Positions 46,301 to 55,550 of a DNA stretch of 64,000 nt are shown piece by piece; position 1 is the stretch's first letter; each line of letters begins with the position of its first letter. Position numbers and translations under genes: made by a program. The stretch is from CAZIHO01 sp964538875 (GTDB lineage Bacteria > Pseudomonadota > Gammaproteobacteria > Chromatiales > Chromatiaceae). The stretch spans positions 62,001 to 126,000 of the forward strand of contig CAZIHO010000001.1 of assembly GCA_964538875.1 (NCBI GenBank), in the 5' to 3' direction. The notes below the pieces were generated by a model, which saw only the letters and a list, made by a program, of their open reading frames with translations, ran no database searches and was not told where the DNA came from.

Positions 46301-46799
46301 CGGCGGCACCATTCTGGCGGATGGACGGGTGGTGTTGATTTTGGATATTCCGGCCCTGGTGCGCATGGAAGTGGTCCAGGCGCCCCAGACGGTGGAGCAG
46401 CACGAAGACAAGGGTGCCGGCGAGAAGTCCGTCAAGGTCATGGTGGTGGACGACTCCATCACGGTGCGCAAGGTCACCACCCGCCTGCTCAAGCGCCACA
46501 ACATGGAGGTGCTGACCGCCAAGGACGGGGTGGATGCGGTGGCCCAGTTGCAGGAGCAAAAACCCGATCTGATGCTTTTGGACATCGAAATGCCGCGCAT
46601 GGACGGTTACGAGTTGGCGCGCCACATGCGTAATTCCGAGGATCTAAAACGTATCCCGATCATCATGATCACGTCTCGGACCGGCGAGAAGCACAAGAAT
46701 CTCGCCCTATCCTTGGGCGTGAAGCGCTATCTTGGCAAGCCCTATCAGGAAACGGATTTATTGGACAACATCTTTGCCGTCTTGGCGGAGGCTGATTGA
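40344..46799 (+). CDS. chpA: ChpA/PilL hybrid histidine kinase with five Hpt domains
   Basis: 2151 aa CheA-type kinase of the twitching chemosystem. An N-terminal ~560-residue helical part resembles the FimL-like front of ChpA. Five phosphotransfer domains follow with histidines at H657 (RSFHTLKGSG), H819 (RALHTLAGSA), H993 (RLFHTMKGGA), H1235 (RVLHTLKGGA) and H1416 (RTLHTLKGGA), separated by acidic Pro-rich linkers. Then come dimerisation, ATPase (ILRNAISHGIEP, DDGAGLN, ISGRGVGTDVV) and CheW-like domains, and a C-terminal receiver with phospho-Asp D2080 (LMLLDIEMPRMDG). Hpt4 and Hpt5 are closely similar. The stop overlaps the next gene's start (TGATG). Confidence 0.95.
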   Translation: MITRQHNFSGIKWVRTEITSIIRQARDALEEYVEGSGERTLLEPSVASLKQVRGVLEMLQLHGAARVAEEMHILAQDLADGRSGNEQQAAEALMLALIQLPDYLEKLESGTDDIPLVLLPVINDLRMSRGAEALGEPDLLVLGLAPISQGQARNKADQGTRLKEVAIQLRPKFHKALLSWFRGQAPEQGLEELRTIFIKLISSAAGIPVLQRVFRAVHAVTEGLIDQSVTPDREVKGLIGRVDRILRGLAEQDERQVVAALPQDVIGELLHRIARSESANPAIQAVKTDYELARAFPSAEELATTRQRLFAPTLDTLAGIRSAVLKELIPLKDRIDLFIRGGRQDPAQLQALEAPLLALANILDMAGQGDLSTRLRTRGADLQSIGQGAVDADDGLLMGIAGDLLYVESSLENIYQEEPPSRNVGDVPGLALPRGEIHGLIRHTLTEAAVDMSKVKEAIATFIDNPSDPQPLQVTPGLLHGVAGALRVIGQVRSADLLDRIVAYLQASFVGRREPPSQDMLEALADGITGIDYFMEAVGEDRGDALGILNLVADAVRRLDRAGAESAAAAAVAWPIEAEPATPSGEALHTEPLVEVPVEEVVSAPAPVAFEEIDSEILEIFLEESREERDVIEEYYARWRGDQTDQEALTRFRRSFHTLKGSGRLVGAHTIGEFAWSIEALLNRLIDQTLSLSGPILDVLDEAVAALPELIEAQAEQRQPRIAVEALMGRARVLVEARNAGLADSEPVDGQSQPSSELGYGDEESSDWAEQCSVEDSELREIFEAEAREHVEQVRLFVSVSNQGDFPVILTDDLIRALHTLAGSARMAEVDPIAVVAKALERLAVQLNQSGRGGTRKYIELLKDGADLIGQMIGLLNMPLSVFPPTVELLAQVEAHGQAIRELVEAGGEEGTAPVLPDTVAPGLETAPEPEPEALQLTAGHTPGLEGIFADRELLDIFLEEAYELLVALRHGLTDWEAGRLGDLPLEFKRLFHTMKGGARMAEIQAIGDLSQALEHLLARQADRPGGPEARLLPLLRRATLVLEDQVAAVHDERLPPPATGLIEEIQSFETGLAPASAATDSEATSEEEATVPLGIEALLAQDEAEGSQIRFEPSDLGAPDMAEPVWIPQPSLLDEVSVEKPLSGEDLVFGELEVAEQILAGAEDQEPDAAAPLSKALDEESYAADWEEIAGDPELVAMFTDEANELVDQLGEGLRLWRAQPDGTALDSLLRVLHTLKGGARLAGVGPVGDLSHALESCLTDLSPDRLERDPELLSHAQDAADCLTEQVEALRWGRPVRRHGELVAVLQAHRQVPPDVTATKGQAPAGAPAPEPAKRASRKARRRGPVAAPTPEPVPTLETPDAGHEDLIGGDPELVGIFLEESEDLLEQLDAGLRAWQDQPDQVELADPLRRTLHTLKGGARLAGIQSIGDLSHALETLVTGVTPEELAEFPELFPLAQRAADQLAEQVAAVRDAQPVRRATGLIRELEGFRAASAEEPSLGTRGADQEALIETPMVVPAPALVLKPPAPEPLLMKPVAAQPKYEQVRVRSDLLDRLVNHAGEISIYRARLEEQNTALGFNLGELEQTVSRLHEQLRQMEIETEAQILYRFEREPSQGIRTDFDPLELDRFSTIQQLSRSLLETVNDLSSIRNLLDDQQKASETLLLQHSRLTNELQDGLLRTRMVPFSHLVPRLHRLVRQTAVSLGKKAELEVFGAEGEMDRNILERMVAPLEHILRNAISHGIEPLARRQSLGKPAVGKVSLYFAREGNDVAITVSDDGAGLNLDAIRRRAVESGLIDATTQLSDDDLMQLILEPGFSTVKEVTQISGRGVGTDVVVSEVKQLGGTLEIASQPGRGTSFSIRLPFTLAISMALLVELGEEIFAVPHTTVEGVVRINAAELATFFAGKKSSFSYAGHDYRVRYLGGLLGTLAPHVGEGGRKWLPLLLVRTGEHRVAVQVDRIRGNQQIVMKSVGPQLSTVRWISGGTILADGRVVLILDIPALVRMEVVQAPQTVEQHEDKGAGEKSVKVMVVDDSITVRKVTTRLLKRHNMEVLTAKDGVDAVAQLQEQKPDLMLLDIEMPRMDGYELARHMRNSEDLKRIPIIMITSRTGEKHKNLALSLGVKRYLGKPYQETDLLDNIFAVLAEAD

Positions 46800-47281
46800 T
46801 GAAGGGCCGCTCCCTGGCCAGTCAGGAATTGCGGGGTGTCTTGATCCCGCTGTTGGGGCGTTATCTGGCGCTGCCCAACGCGGCGGTGGCGGAGGTGGTG
46901 CCCGCCACCGCGCTGGAGCCAGAGCCGGGCCGGCCGGATTGGTGGCTGGGGCGCCTGACTTGGCGCGGACAAGTGATTCCGGTGGTGTCCCTGGAACTGG
47001 CCATGGGCCACACACCGGCCCGGCCGGTCAAGGGGGAGCGGGAGCGGATTCTGGTGTTCAATACGCTGAACGGTTCTCCGGATCTGCCCCATGTGGGGAT
47101 GCGGATCCAGGGCACCCTCCGTTTGACCCGCATGAAGCCGTCGATTTTGGAGCCGATTTCCAAACCGAGCCTGTCCTCGCCCCTGATTCGCGTCGAACTG
47201 CTGATTAACGAGGTGCCGGCCTGGATTCCGGACCTGGATGCCCTGGAACGCCTGGTGCTGGGGGCCATGGGGCCGGGTTAA
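46799..47281 (+). CDS. chpC: CheW-like adaptor, ChpC-like
   Basis: 160 aa CheW-domain protein (LRGVLIPLLGRYLALPNAAVAEVV, WWLGRLTWRGQVIPVVSLELA). It follows chpA directly with overlapping stop/start, where Pseudomonas has chpB then chpC. It probably links ChpA to additional receptors. It overlaps the convergent rsmE by four bases. Confidence 0.82.
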   Translation: MKGRSLASQELRGVLIPLLGRYLALPNAAVAEVVPATALEPEPGRPDWWLGRLTWRGQVIPVVSLELAMGHTPARPVKGERERILVFNTLNGSPDLPHVGMRIQGTLRLTRMKPSILEPISKPSLSSPLIRVELLINEVPAWIPDLDALERLVLGAMGPG

Positions 47282-48018
47282 TCGTCGGGCCGGAAATCAC
47301 CCCACAATGCCTGGATCGCCGCCAGGGCGGCCAGGGGCGCCGTTTCGGTGCGCAGGATTCTGGGACCCAGACGCACCGGGATGAAGCCCCGCCGCTGGGC
47401 CAGCGACACTTCCTCCGGTTCCATGCCGCCCTCCGGCCCAATCAGTAGCCGGATGCTCCGGCGCGGCGGCGCCAACTCCGGGAGGCTGGCGGTGCCCCGG
47501 TGATACAGCAAGATGTCGAGATCTCCCTGGGCCCCGTCTAGGGCCTGCTCCAGGGCGTGGGGGGCGTCCAGGGCCGGCAATCGACAACGCCCGCATTGGG
47601 CGGCAGCGGCGGCCAGAATCTGGCGCCAATGCTGCAGCCGCCGTTCCAGGCGTTCGCCCCGTAACTCCACCACGTTGCGTCGCGTCAGCAAGGGGGAGAT
47701 CCGGGTCACTCCCAGTTCCACCGCTTTTTGCAGGCTGAAATCCATGCGTTCGCCCTTGGAGATGCCTAGCAGTAGATGCAGTTCCAGCTTGGGCGGATCT
47801 TCCCAGCGGCGCAATTCCTGAATATCCAAAGAGGCCCCGTCCCGGCCCGCCATGCTGAGCAGCGCGGCATGTTCGGCACCCTGATCGTTGAAGGCCAGTA
47901 CCAGGGAGCCGGTCCGCAGTCGCAGCACTTGGAGCAGATACCGGGCGGCACCGGAATCCAGGTTGATCCGGCCGCCGGGGGTCAAGGGTTGGTCAACCCA
48001 GAGGCGAGGTTCGCGCAT
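47278..48018 (-). CDS. rsmE: 16S rRNA m3U1498 methyltransferase RsmE
   Basis: 246 aa SPOUT-fold enzyme. The SAM knot is visible as LLIGPEGGMEPEEV and LGPRILRTETAPLAALAAIQAL. An N-terminal PUA-like RNA-binding part precedes it (INLDSGAARYLLQVLRLRTGSLVLAFND). It methylates N3 of U1498 in 16S rRNA. It converges on chpC with a 4-base overlap of coding ends. Confidence 0.93.
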   Translation of the reverse strand: MREPRLWVDQPLTPGGRINLDSGAARYLLQVLRLRTGSLVLAFNDQGAEHAALLSMAGRDGASLDIQELRRWEDPPKLELHLLLGISKGERMDFSLQKAVELGVTRISPLLTRRNVVELRGERLERRLQHWRQILAAAAAQCGRCRLPALDAPHALEQALDGAQGDLDILLYHRGTASLPELAPPRRSIRLLIGPEGGMEPEEVSLAQRRGFIPVRLGPRILRTETAPLAALAAIQALWGDFRPDD

Positions 48019-48171
48019 GGGAATTCATGGTCTCCAGAGTGCCCGATGAAACATAGTAATGAGGAGATTGAATGCTGTTATAACGCCGGCCGACGGTGTT
48101 TCGGTTGCCTTGGGGCCCAGACCAGGTTGAAATAGGGACCCTTTGGCCGCCCGGATCAGGAGTTCGTCACC

Positions 48172-50277
48172 TTGGGTCCTCCCTACCCCATTCGACCGGG
48201 ACGCAGATTCCCCGCCGGCGCCAGCGTAGGGACCGAGGGCGTCAACTTCTCGGTATTTAGCCGCCATGCAATCCGGGCGGAACTGCTGCTGTACGAGAGT
48301 GGCCGCTCCCGCCGGCCGTTCCAGGTCATTGCCCTGGACCCGGAGGTCCACCATACCTTCTTCACTTGGCACGTCCTGGTGGAGGGCCTGCCCGCCAGCA
48401 CCCATTATACCTGGCGCCTGGATGGCCCCCGGGACACCCATGGCCGGGGCTATCGCTTCGATCCCCGGGTGGAATTGCTGGACCCCTGGGCGCGGGCGGT
48501 CAGTTACCACCATTGGAACCGGCAACGCCTGCTACGGGACGGGCCCGCACCCCATCAGACGCCCCGCGCCCAAGTGGTGGCGGATGAGGATTACGATTGG
48601 GAAGGGGATCACCCCCTGCACCTGCCATCGGACCAGATGGTCATCTACGAGTTGCACCTGGGTGGCTTTACCCGCCACCCGAGCGCTGGCTGTAGTCATC
48701 CGGGCACCTTCGCGGCGCTGATGGAGAAAATTCCCTATCTCCGGGACCTGGGCATCAACCATGTGGAGTTGATGCCGATCATGGCCTTCGATGCCCAGGA
48801 TACGCCCCAGGCGGTGGCGGAGGCGGGTCTGGAGAATTTCTGGGGTTACAGCACCCTAGGTTTTTTCGCCCCCCATCCGGGGTACTGCGTGACGCCGGAG
48901 CGGGGCACCCAACGCCGGGAGTTCCGGGATCTGGTCAGGGCCCTGCACCGGGCCGGGATCGGCGTCATTCTGGACGTGGTGTTCAACCATACCGCCGAGG
49001 GCGGCGCGCTGGGTCCCATGATTAACTTCAAGGGCTTCGGCAACGAAACCTTTTACCACCTGGACCCGGCGGACCGGGCCCAATACCGGGATTACACCGG
49101 CTGCGGCAACACGGTCAACGCCAATCATCCGTTCGTGGCCCGCTTCATCATTGATTGCCTGGAATATTGGGTGCGGGAAATGCACGTGGATGGCTTCCGC
49201 TTCGATCTGGCCAGCGCCCTGGCCAGGGGCGAGGACGGACTGCCCATGGCCAATCCGCCGGTGCTGTGGGGCATTGAATTGTCCAATTTTCTGGGCGGCA
49301 CCAAAATCATCGCCGAGGCCTGGGACGCCGCCGGCCTCTACCAGGTGGGCACCTTTCCCGGCTATCGCTGGTCCGAGTGGAACGGCCGCTACCGGGACAG
49401 CATCCGGCGCTGTGTCCGGGGTGATCCGGGTCTGGCCGGCGAGCTGGCGACCCGCCTAGGGGGTAGCAGCGATCTCTACGAGCCCAACTGGCGGTTGCCG
49501 ATTAACAGCGTCAACTTCGTCACCTGCCATGACGGCTTCACCCTCTGGGACCTGGTCAGTCATGACCGCAAGCATAACGACGCCAATCAGGAGGAGGGCC
49601 AGGACGGCTGCTGCGAAAATTTCAGCTGGAATTGCGGTGCGGAAGGGGAGACCCAGGATGGGGCGATACTGGCGCTACGCCGCCGCCAGGCCAAGAACTT
49701 CATGGCGGTATTGCTGCTCAGCCAAGGTATCCCCATGCTGTTGGCGGGCGATGAGTTTCTGCGCGGCCAGGGCGGCAACAACAACGCTTGGTGCCAAAAC
49801 AACGCCACCGGCTGGGTGGACTGGAGTCTGCTGGAGCGGAACCAGGATATGTTCCGCTTTACCAAGGAACTCATCGCGTTGCGGCGCCGTCACCCCAATT
49901 TGCGCCGGCGGCGTTTCCTGACCGGAGCCAAGGGCGAGGCCGCCCGGTTCCCGGACGTGACCTGGCATGGGGCACAACTGGGTCAGCCGCCCTGGGATGA
50001 TCCGGAGGCCCGCATCCTGGCCTGTACCCTGGGGGAAACCCGGCATGGGGGCAATCCCTTGCATCTGATGTTGAACTTTTCCGACCGGCCGCGCCGCTTC
50101 GAGATTCCCCAGGCTAGGGGATTGGCCTGGCGCCGGGTCGTGGATACCAGTCTGCCCACGCCGGATGACATCCGCCCGCCGGGGGAACAACCCCTGGTGC
50201 GGGGCACCGACTATCCGCTGGGTCCCCGCTCGGTGGTGGTGCTGGAAGCTGAAGTGCTGGATAAGCGCCCAAGCTGA
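48172..50277 (+). CDS. glgX: Glycogen debranching enzyme GlgX
   Basis: 701 aa GH13 isoamylase-type enzyme. N-terminal CBM48-like region (about 5-110, GTEGVNFSVFSRHAIRAELLL), catalytic barrel with DVVFNHTAEG, DGFRFDLASAL (nucleophile Asp), IIAEAWDAAG (acid/base Glu) and FVTCHDGFTLWDL, then a beta C-terminal domain. It removes short alpha-1,6 branches from phosphorylase-limit glycogen. The start is TTG 48172 with AGGAG about 9 nt upstream; no ATG is available earlier. Other glycogen genes are not in the window. Confidence 0.92.
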   Translation: MGPPYPIRPGRRFPAGASVGTEGVNFSVFSRHAIRAELLLYESGRSRRPFQVIALDPEVHHTFFTWHVLVEGLPASTHYTWRLDGPRDTHGRGYRFDPRVELLDPWARAVSYHHWNRQRLLRDGPAPHQTPRAQVVADEDYDWEGDHPLHLPSDQMVIYELHLGGFTRHPSAGCSHPGTFAALMEKIPYLRDLGINHVELMPIMAFDAQDTPQAVAEAGLENFWGYSTLGFFAPHPGYCVTPERGTQRREFRDLVRALHRAGIGVILDVVFNHTAEGGALGPMINFKGFGNETFYHLDPADRAQYRDYTGCGNTVNANHPFVARFIIDCLEYWVREMHVDGFRFDLASALARGEDGLPMANPPVLWGIELSNFLGGTKIIAEAWDAAGLYQVGTFPGYRWSEWNGRYRDSIRRCVRGDPGLAGELATRLGGSSDLYEPNWRLPINSVNFVTCHDGFTLWDLVSHDRKHNDANQEEGQDGCCENFSWNCGAEGETQDGAILALRRRQAKNFMAVLLLSQGIPMLLAGDEFLRGQGGNNNAWCQNNATGWVDWSLLERNQDMFRFTKELIALRRRHPNLRRRRFLTGAKGEAARFPDVTWHGAQLGQPPWDDPEARILACTLGETRHGGNPLHLMLNFSDRPRRFEIPQARGLAWRRVVDTSLPTPDDIRPPGEQPLVRGTDYPLGPRSVVVLEAEVLDKRPS

Positions 50278-50328
50278 TCGCGCCGGGGCGGGATGCGGCA
50301 CGTCCCTGTGCCGGAAAAAATCACCTGG

Positions 50329-50888
50329 CTAGGGGCTCGGGACGCCAGTCTTGGGCAGGCTGGGGCTGGCCGGCGCGGTCATGCCCGCTTTGGCGGCGCC
50401 CACGCTGGCCGCCGCCTCCGTCTTGGCGGCGCCGGCGGTGGTAGCGGTGGCCGGAGTGGCTAGGCTNNNNNNNNNNNNNNNNNNNNNNNNNNNNNNNNNN
50501 NNNNNNNNNNNNNNNNNNNNNNNNNNNNNNNNNNNNNNNNNNNNNNNNNNNNNNNNNNNNNNNNNNCACTGGCCGCCGCCTCGGTCTTGGCTGCGGCTGG
50601 CTGCTTGGTCAGGCTGGTGGCCGCGCCGCCGCCCACGCTCAGGTTGGCCCGGTTGTCATCCAGGGTTTTTTGACCAATACCCTTGACGTTGAGCAGATCG
50701 TCCGGGCTCTTGAAGGGACCGTGCTGGGTCCGGTACTGGACGATTTCCTTGGCCTTGGTTGGTCCCACGCCCTTCATGGCACGCTGAAAAGCCGCCTCAT
50801 CGGCGGTGTTAATATCGATGACCTCGGCCAGGCCCAGGGGCGAAAAAATCAATAGAGTCAGCATAAACAGGCTTTTAAGAAATTTCAT
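50329..50888 (-). CDS. ComEA-family helix-hairpin-helix protein, interrupted by assembly gap
   Basis: Start ATG 50888. Signal peptide (FLKSLFMLTLLIFSPLGLA), then two helix-hairpin-helix motifs (IDINTADEAAFQRAMKGVGPTKAKEIVQYR, DLLNVKGIGQKTLDDNRANL), the DNA-binding core of ComEA, and a long Ala/Lys/Thr-rich tail. A 100-N gap (50467-50566) falls in this tail. The same phrase AAKTEAAAS occurs on both sides of the gap, so the tail contains repeats and its length is unknown; the frame resumes to a TAG at 50329-50331. Periplasmic DNA binding in uptake or pilus-linked competence is likely, fitting the nearby type IV pilus chemosystem. Confidence 0.8.
50467..50566. other. Assembly gap (100 Ns) in repetitive ComEA-like tail
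   Basis: Exactly 100 Ns, a placeholder length. The flanking DNA encodes repeated Ala/Lys/Glu-rich segments, the likely cause of the failed assembly. Confidence 0.99.
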
Positions 50889-51067
50889 GGGTAGATTCCT
50901 CCTCGTGATGAGAGATAAATGATCGTTCCTTACCACGCCGCGCACCCAAAACTGTCGGCGGCAAGTCAGTGTACCCTGGGAGTCCTACTCCTGCCTATTC
51001 CTATCGGCCCGGTTCCGCCGCGCCCAGGGCGGGGTGTTGGCCAGGCACCATTGGGGCGGGCGTTCCG

Positions 51068-51559
51068 ATGACGCCAGTCCGGGTCAACCTGCTGCTGTTG
51101 GGGTTGGTGAGTCTATTGGGGTTGGCGCTGTGGGTTTGGCCGGATCCGGATCACCAGGGCCCCCTCACGTCCCTGGACCCGGATCGCCTGGCGGCCATCC
51201 GGCTCGGGGACCGCCGGGGCCTCAAGCTGGTTCTGGAGCGGGGCCCGGACGGCTGGCGTCTGACCTATCCCCAGGCCGGGCCGGCGGACCCGCGCCGGGT
51301 CCAGGCATTGGCGCGCTTGGCGGCGGCGCGGGTGTATCGAAGTTTTTCCGCCAAGGACGGGGATCTCGGCGCCTGGGGGCTGGATGATCCAGCCTATTGG
51401 GTCCAGTTGGATAGCGTCGCCCTGATGGTGGGCGCCGACGAACCCCTGCGGCGGCGGCGTTATGTCCGGCTAGGGGATCAGGTGCATCTGATCGACGATC
51501 AGTATCAGCAATGGCTGGTCGCGCCGGTGGACGCCTTTCTCGCCCAGCCGCTCCCCTAG
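51068..51559 (+). CDS. DUF4340-like membrane-anchored protein of unknown function
   Basis: 163 aa from ATG 51068. One N-terminal membrane helix (about 6-24), then a soluble domain (LTSLDPDRLAAIRLGDRRGLKLVLERGPDGWRLTYP) whose pattern is that of DUF4340 proteins, here only one repeat long. The stop is two bases before mutM, so the two genes are co-translated. A longer frame from 50969 has no support. No function known. Confidence 0.7.
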   Translation: MTPVRVNLLLLGLVSLLGLALWVWPDPDHQGPLTSLDPDRLAAIRLGDRRGLKLVLERGPDGWRLTYPQAGPADPRRVQALARLAAARVYRSFSAKDGDLGAWGLDDPAYWVQLDSVALMVGADEPLRRRRYVRLGDQVHLIDDQYQQWLVAPVDAFLAQPLP

Positions 51560-51561
51560 CC

Positions 51562-52377
51562 ATGCCCGAGTTGCCTGAAGTCGAAACCGTGCGCCGGGGG
51601 CTGGCGCCCCATCTGCTGGGCCGGCGTATCCAGGAATTGCGCCTGCGCCAACCGCACCTGCGCTGGCCGGTGGACCCGGCCTTACCGGAATTGTTGCCTG
51701 GGCGCATCCTGGTGGCTCTGGAGCGGCGCGCCAAGTATTTGCTGCTGCGGCTCGACCAGGGCAACCTGATCCTGCATCTGGGCATGTCCGGCAGTTTGCG
51801 GATGCTGCCCGTCGCCACTCTGCCCGGTCCCCACGATCATCTGGACTTGGTGCTGGATTCCGGCGCCTGCCTGCGGCTGCGGGATCCGCGCCGGTTCGGC
51901 GCCTGTCTCTGGAGCCCGGACGATCCCCTGGCCCACCCCCTGTTACGGAACCTGGGCCCGGAACCCCTGGAGCCTGGCTTCGACGGCGCTTACCTGCACC
52001 GGCTGGCCCAAGGGCGGCGGCTGGCGGTCAAGAACTTCATCATGGACGGCCGGGTGGTGGTGGGGGTAGGTAACATCTACGCCAACGAAGCCCTGTTCCA
52101 GGCCCGCATCCATCCGGGACGGGCCGCCGGAGACCTTTCCAGCCACGGCTACCAGCGTCTCGCTGGCGCCATCCGCGCCGTATTGGAAGCCGCCATCGTC
52201 CAGGGTGGCACCAGTCTGCGGGACTTCAGCCAAGTCGACGGTCAACCCGGCTATTTTGCCCAGCAGTTGGCGGTTTACGGCCGCGCCGGACAAGCCTGTC
52301 CCGCCTGTGGCAAGGTGCTGGAGGAAGTGCGCATCGGCCAGCGCTCCAGCTTCTTTTGCCGCCGCTGCCAGACCTGA
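51562..52377 (+). CDS. mutM: Formamidopyrimidine-DNA glycosylase
   Basis: 271 aa. The start at ATG 51562 gives PELPEVETVRRGL, whose N-terminal proline and Glu are catalytic after Met removal. LHLGMSGSLR with a histidine/Met loop, the NFIMDGRVVVGVGNIYANEALF H2TH region and the C-terminal zinc finger (CPACGK and FFCRRCQ) are complete. It excises 8-oxoguanine and nicks DNA at the lesion. Confidence 0.96.
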   Translation: MPELPEVETVRRGLAPHLLGRRIQELRLRQPHLRWPVDPALPELLPGRILVALERRAKYLLLRLDQGNLILHLGMSGSLRMLPVATLPGPHDHLDLVLDSGACLRLRDPRRFGACLWSPDDPLAHPLLRNLGPEPLEPGFDGAYLHRLAQGRRLAVKNFIMDGRVVVGVGNIYANEALFQARIHPGRAAGDLSSHGYQRLAGAIRAVLEAAIVQGGTSLRDFSQVDGQPGYFAQQLAVYGRAGQACPACGKVLEEVRIGQRSSFFCRRCQT

Positions 52378-52410
52378 GCCGCGCCGGTCGCCAGCCCCCT
52401 CCTTCCAGGC

Positions 52411-52443
52411 CCGGCGCCAAGCCGGAATCTTGCTGCTTTTTTA
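52411..52443 (+). terminator. Possible terminator after mutM
   Basis: A short five-base GC stem (52411-52415 with 52421-52425) is followed after ten bases by TTTTTT (52437-52442). Weak. Confidence 0.35.
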
Positions 52444-52569
52444 TTTGGTTAGACCATTATCCTCAACCAAGAAATAATGCGTCGTTATTTTGACAGAGCG
52501 GGCAAAACTTGTTCTACTAGGGGTGATTTGGCGCCGGTTTTTTGCCGCTGACCACCGCGAGGAGCATGT

Positions 52570-54045
<1,476 letters not shown>

Positions 54046-54160
54046 CCGTCCAGGGGCGGGGATCCCATCCCCCGGCCTGTTTTTGGCGGCCCGAGTCGGA
54101 TATTTGACGAGCGCCGCCATCTTCAATATATAACCTTTTGATTTAGAACATATTGCCACT

Positions 54161-54177
54161 TAGGCATGGGCCTTGCA
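54161..54177 (+). promoter_or_regulatory. Sigma54 (-24/-12) promoter of fleSR
   Basis: TAGGCATG-GGCC-TTGCA: GG at 54163-54164 and GC at 54175-54176, exactly ten bases apart as required, matching TTGGCACG-N4-TTGCA at most positions. It lies about 50 bases before fleS. Confidence 0.75.
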
Positions 54178-54226
54178 CAGGGTTGACTAGGCGCGGAATG
54201 TTCCGTGCGCTTTGCCAGAGTCAGCC

Positions 54227-55540
54227 ATGCCCAACGACTTCCAGGCCCGCTCCCAGGCCCTAGAAAACGCCTTCCAGCTCTTCAATGAGCTGTCCACCCA
54301 GTTGGCGGTGTCCTACCAGGAACTGCAACGCCGGGTGGAGATTCTCAGTGCCGAGCTGGCGGAATCCCGGGGCGAGCGCATGCGCCAACTGGCGGAAAAG
54401 GAGCGCCTGGCGGAACGGCTCACCAAGTTGTTGGAAGCCTTGCCTGCCGGCGTAGTGCTGCTGGATGGCGCCGGCGCCCTGCGGGAACTGAATCCGGTGG
54501 CCAGGGACCTGCTGGGCAACCCGGAACCCGGCGAATCCTGGGACCTGGTGGCGGCGCGCCGTCTGTCCCCGGGCGTGGGTCCCAGCGAACGGCGCCTGGT
54601 GGACGGGCGCATCCTCATTCTCACGGAACGCACCCTGGACCAGGCTCCGGGCCGCATCCTGGTGTTGCAGGACGTGACTGAAGCGCGCCGGCTGCGGGAG
54701 CGGCTGGAACGTCAGGAACGCCTGGGCGCCATGGGCGAAATGGCCGCCAAGCTGGCCCATCAGATTCGCACTCCCCTCAGTAGCGCGCTCCTGTACCTGG
54801 GCCATCTGGCCCGGGACGACTTGCCCCGCGCCCAGCGTCAAAAATTCGCCGAGCGGCTGCGGAACCGGCTCCAGCACATGGAACACCAGGTGAACGACAT
54901 CCTGGCCTTCAGTCGCGGCCATACCCAGCACCTGGAATGCCTGGACCTCAGTGACCTGGTGGGGGACCTGCTGGCGTCCAGCGAAGCCCAGATCCAAGCC
55001 TGGCAGGGACAGGTGGCATGGCGGGTGGCGGACGGCTTCCGGCCCTGGGTGCTGGGCAATCCGGACGCCCTGCAGGGCGCCTTCGCCAACCTGATCGGCA
55101 ACGCCTTGCAACACGGCGGCAGCGGCGTGCGCATCCGCGTCGAACTGAGTCCGGCGCCGGATGGCACTGCCCGGCTGCGCTTCCAGGATGACGGCCCCGG
55201 CGTGCCGGACGACATCCGCGACCAGGTGTTCGATCCCTTCTTCACCACCCGCAGCGACGGTACCGGCCTGGGCCTGGCGGTGGTCCAGTCCGTGGTGTTG
55301 GACCACGGCGGCCGGGTGAGCCTGGAAGAGGAGGAATGCGGTGCCTGTTTCCTGATCGAATTGCCGTGCCTCGATCCCGCCAGCCTGCCGGTCCAACCGT
55401 GCGGCGCAGTGGGCGAGGGACGCCTAGTTTCTGAGGTGCCCGCTTGGGTGGGCGAATCCGGTCCAAGCCGGGCCATCCTGGGCGTCCCTGACTCGTTCAG
55501 CGACGTTCCCCAGGTCAAGATAGCTTTTGCATCAAGGTAA
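54227..55540 (+). CDS. fleS: Flagellar sensor histidine kinase FleS/FlrB
   Basis: 437 aa from ATG 54227, soluble (no membrane helix). A coiled-coil start (about 10-60), PAS-like domain (about 70-160, LLEALPAGVVLLDGAGALRELNPVAR), dimerisation domain with His178 in AKLAHQIRTPL, and ATPase domain (LIGNALQHGG, DDGPGVPDDI, GTGLGLAVVQ). It phosphorylates FleR. Its C-terminus has a ~60-residue extension past the ATPase domain. fleR starts ten bases after the stop. Confidence 0.92.
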   Translation: MPNDFQARSQALENAFQLFNELSTQLAVSYQELQRRVEILSAELAESRGERMRQLAEKERLAERLTKLLEALPAGVVLLDGAGALRELNPVARDLLGNPEPGESWDLVAARRLSPGVGPSERRLVDGRILILTERTLDQAPGRILVLQDVTEARRLRERLERQERLGAMGEMAAKLAHQIRTPLSSALLYLGHLARDDLPRAQRQKFAERLRNRLQHMEHQVNDILAFSRGHTQHLECLDLSDLVGDLLASSEAQIQAWQGQVAWRVADGFRPWVLGNPDALQGAFANLIGNALQHGGSGVRIRVELSPAPDGTARLRFQDDGPGVPDDIRDQVFDPFFTTRSDGTGLGLAVVQSVVLDHGGRVSLEEEECGACFLIELPCLDPASLPVQPCGAVGEGRLVSEVPAWVGESGPSRAILGVPDSFSDVPQVKIAFASR

Positions 55541-55550
55541 GGAGCAGACC

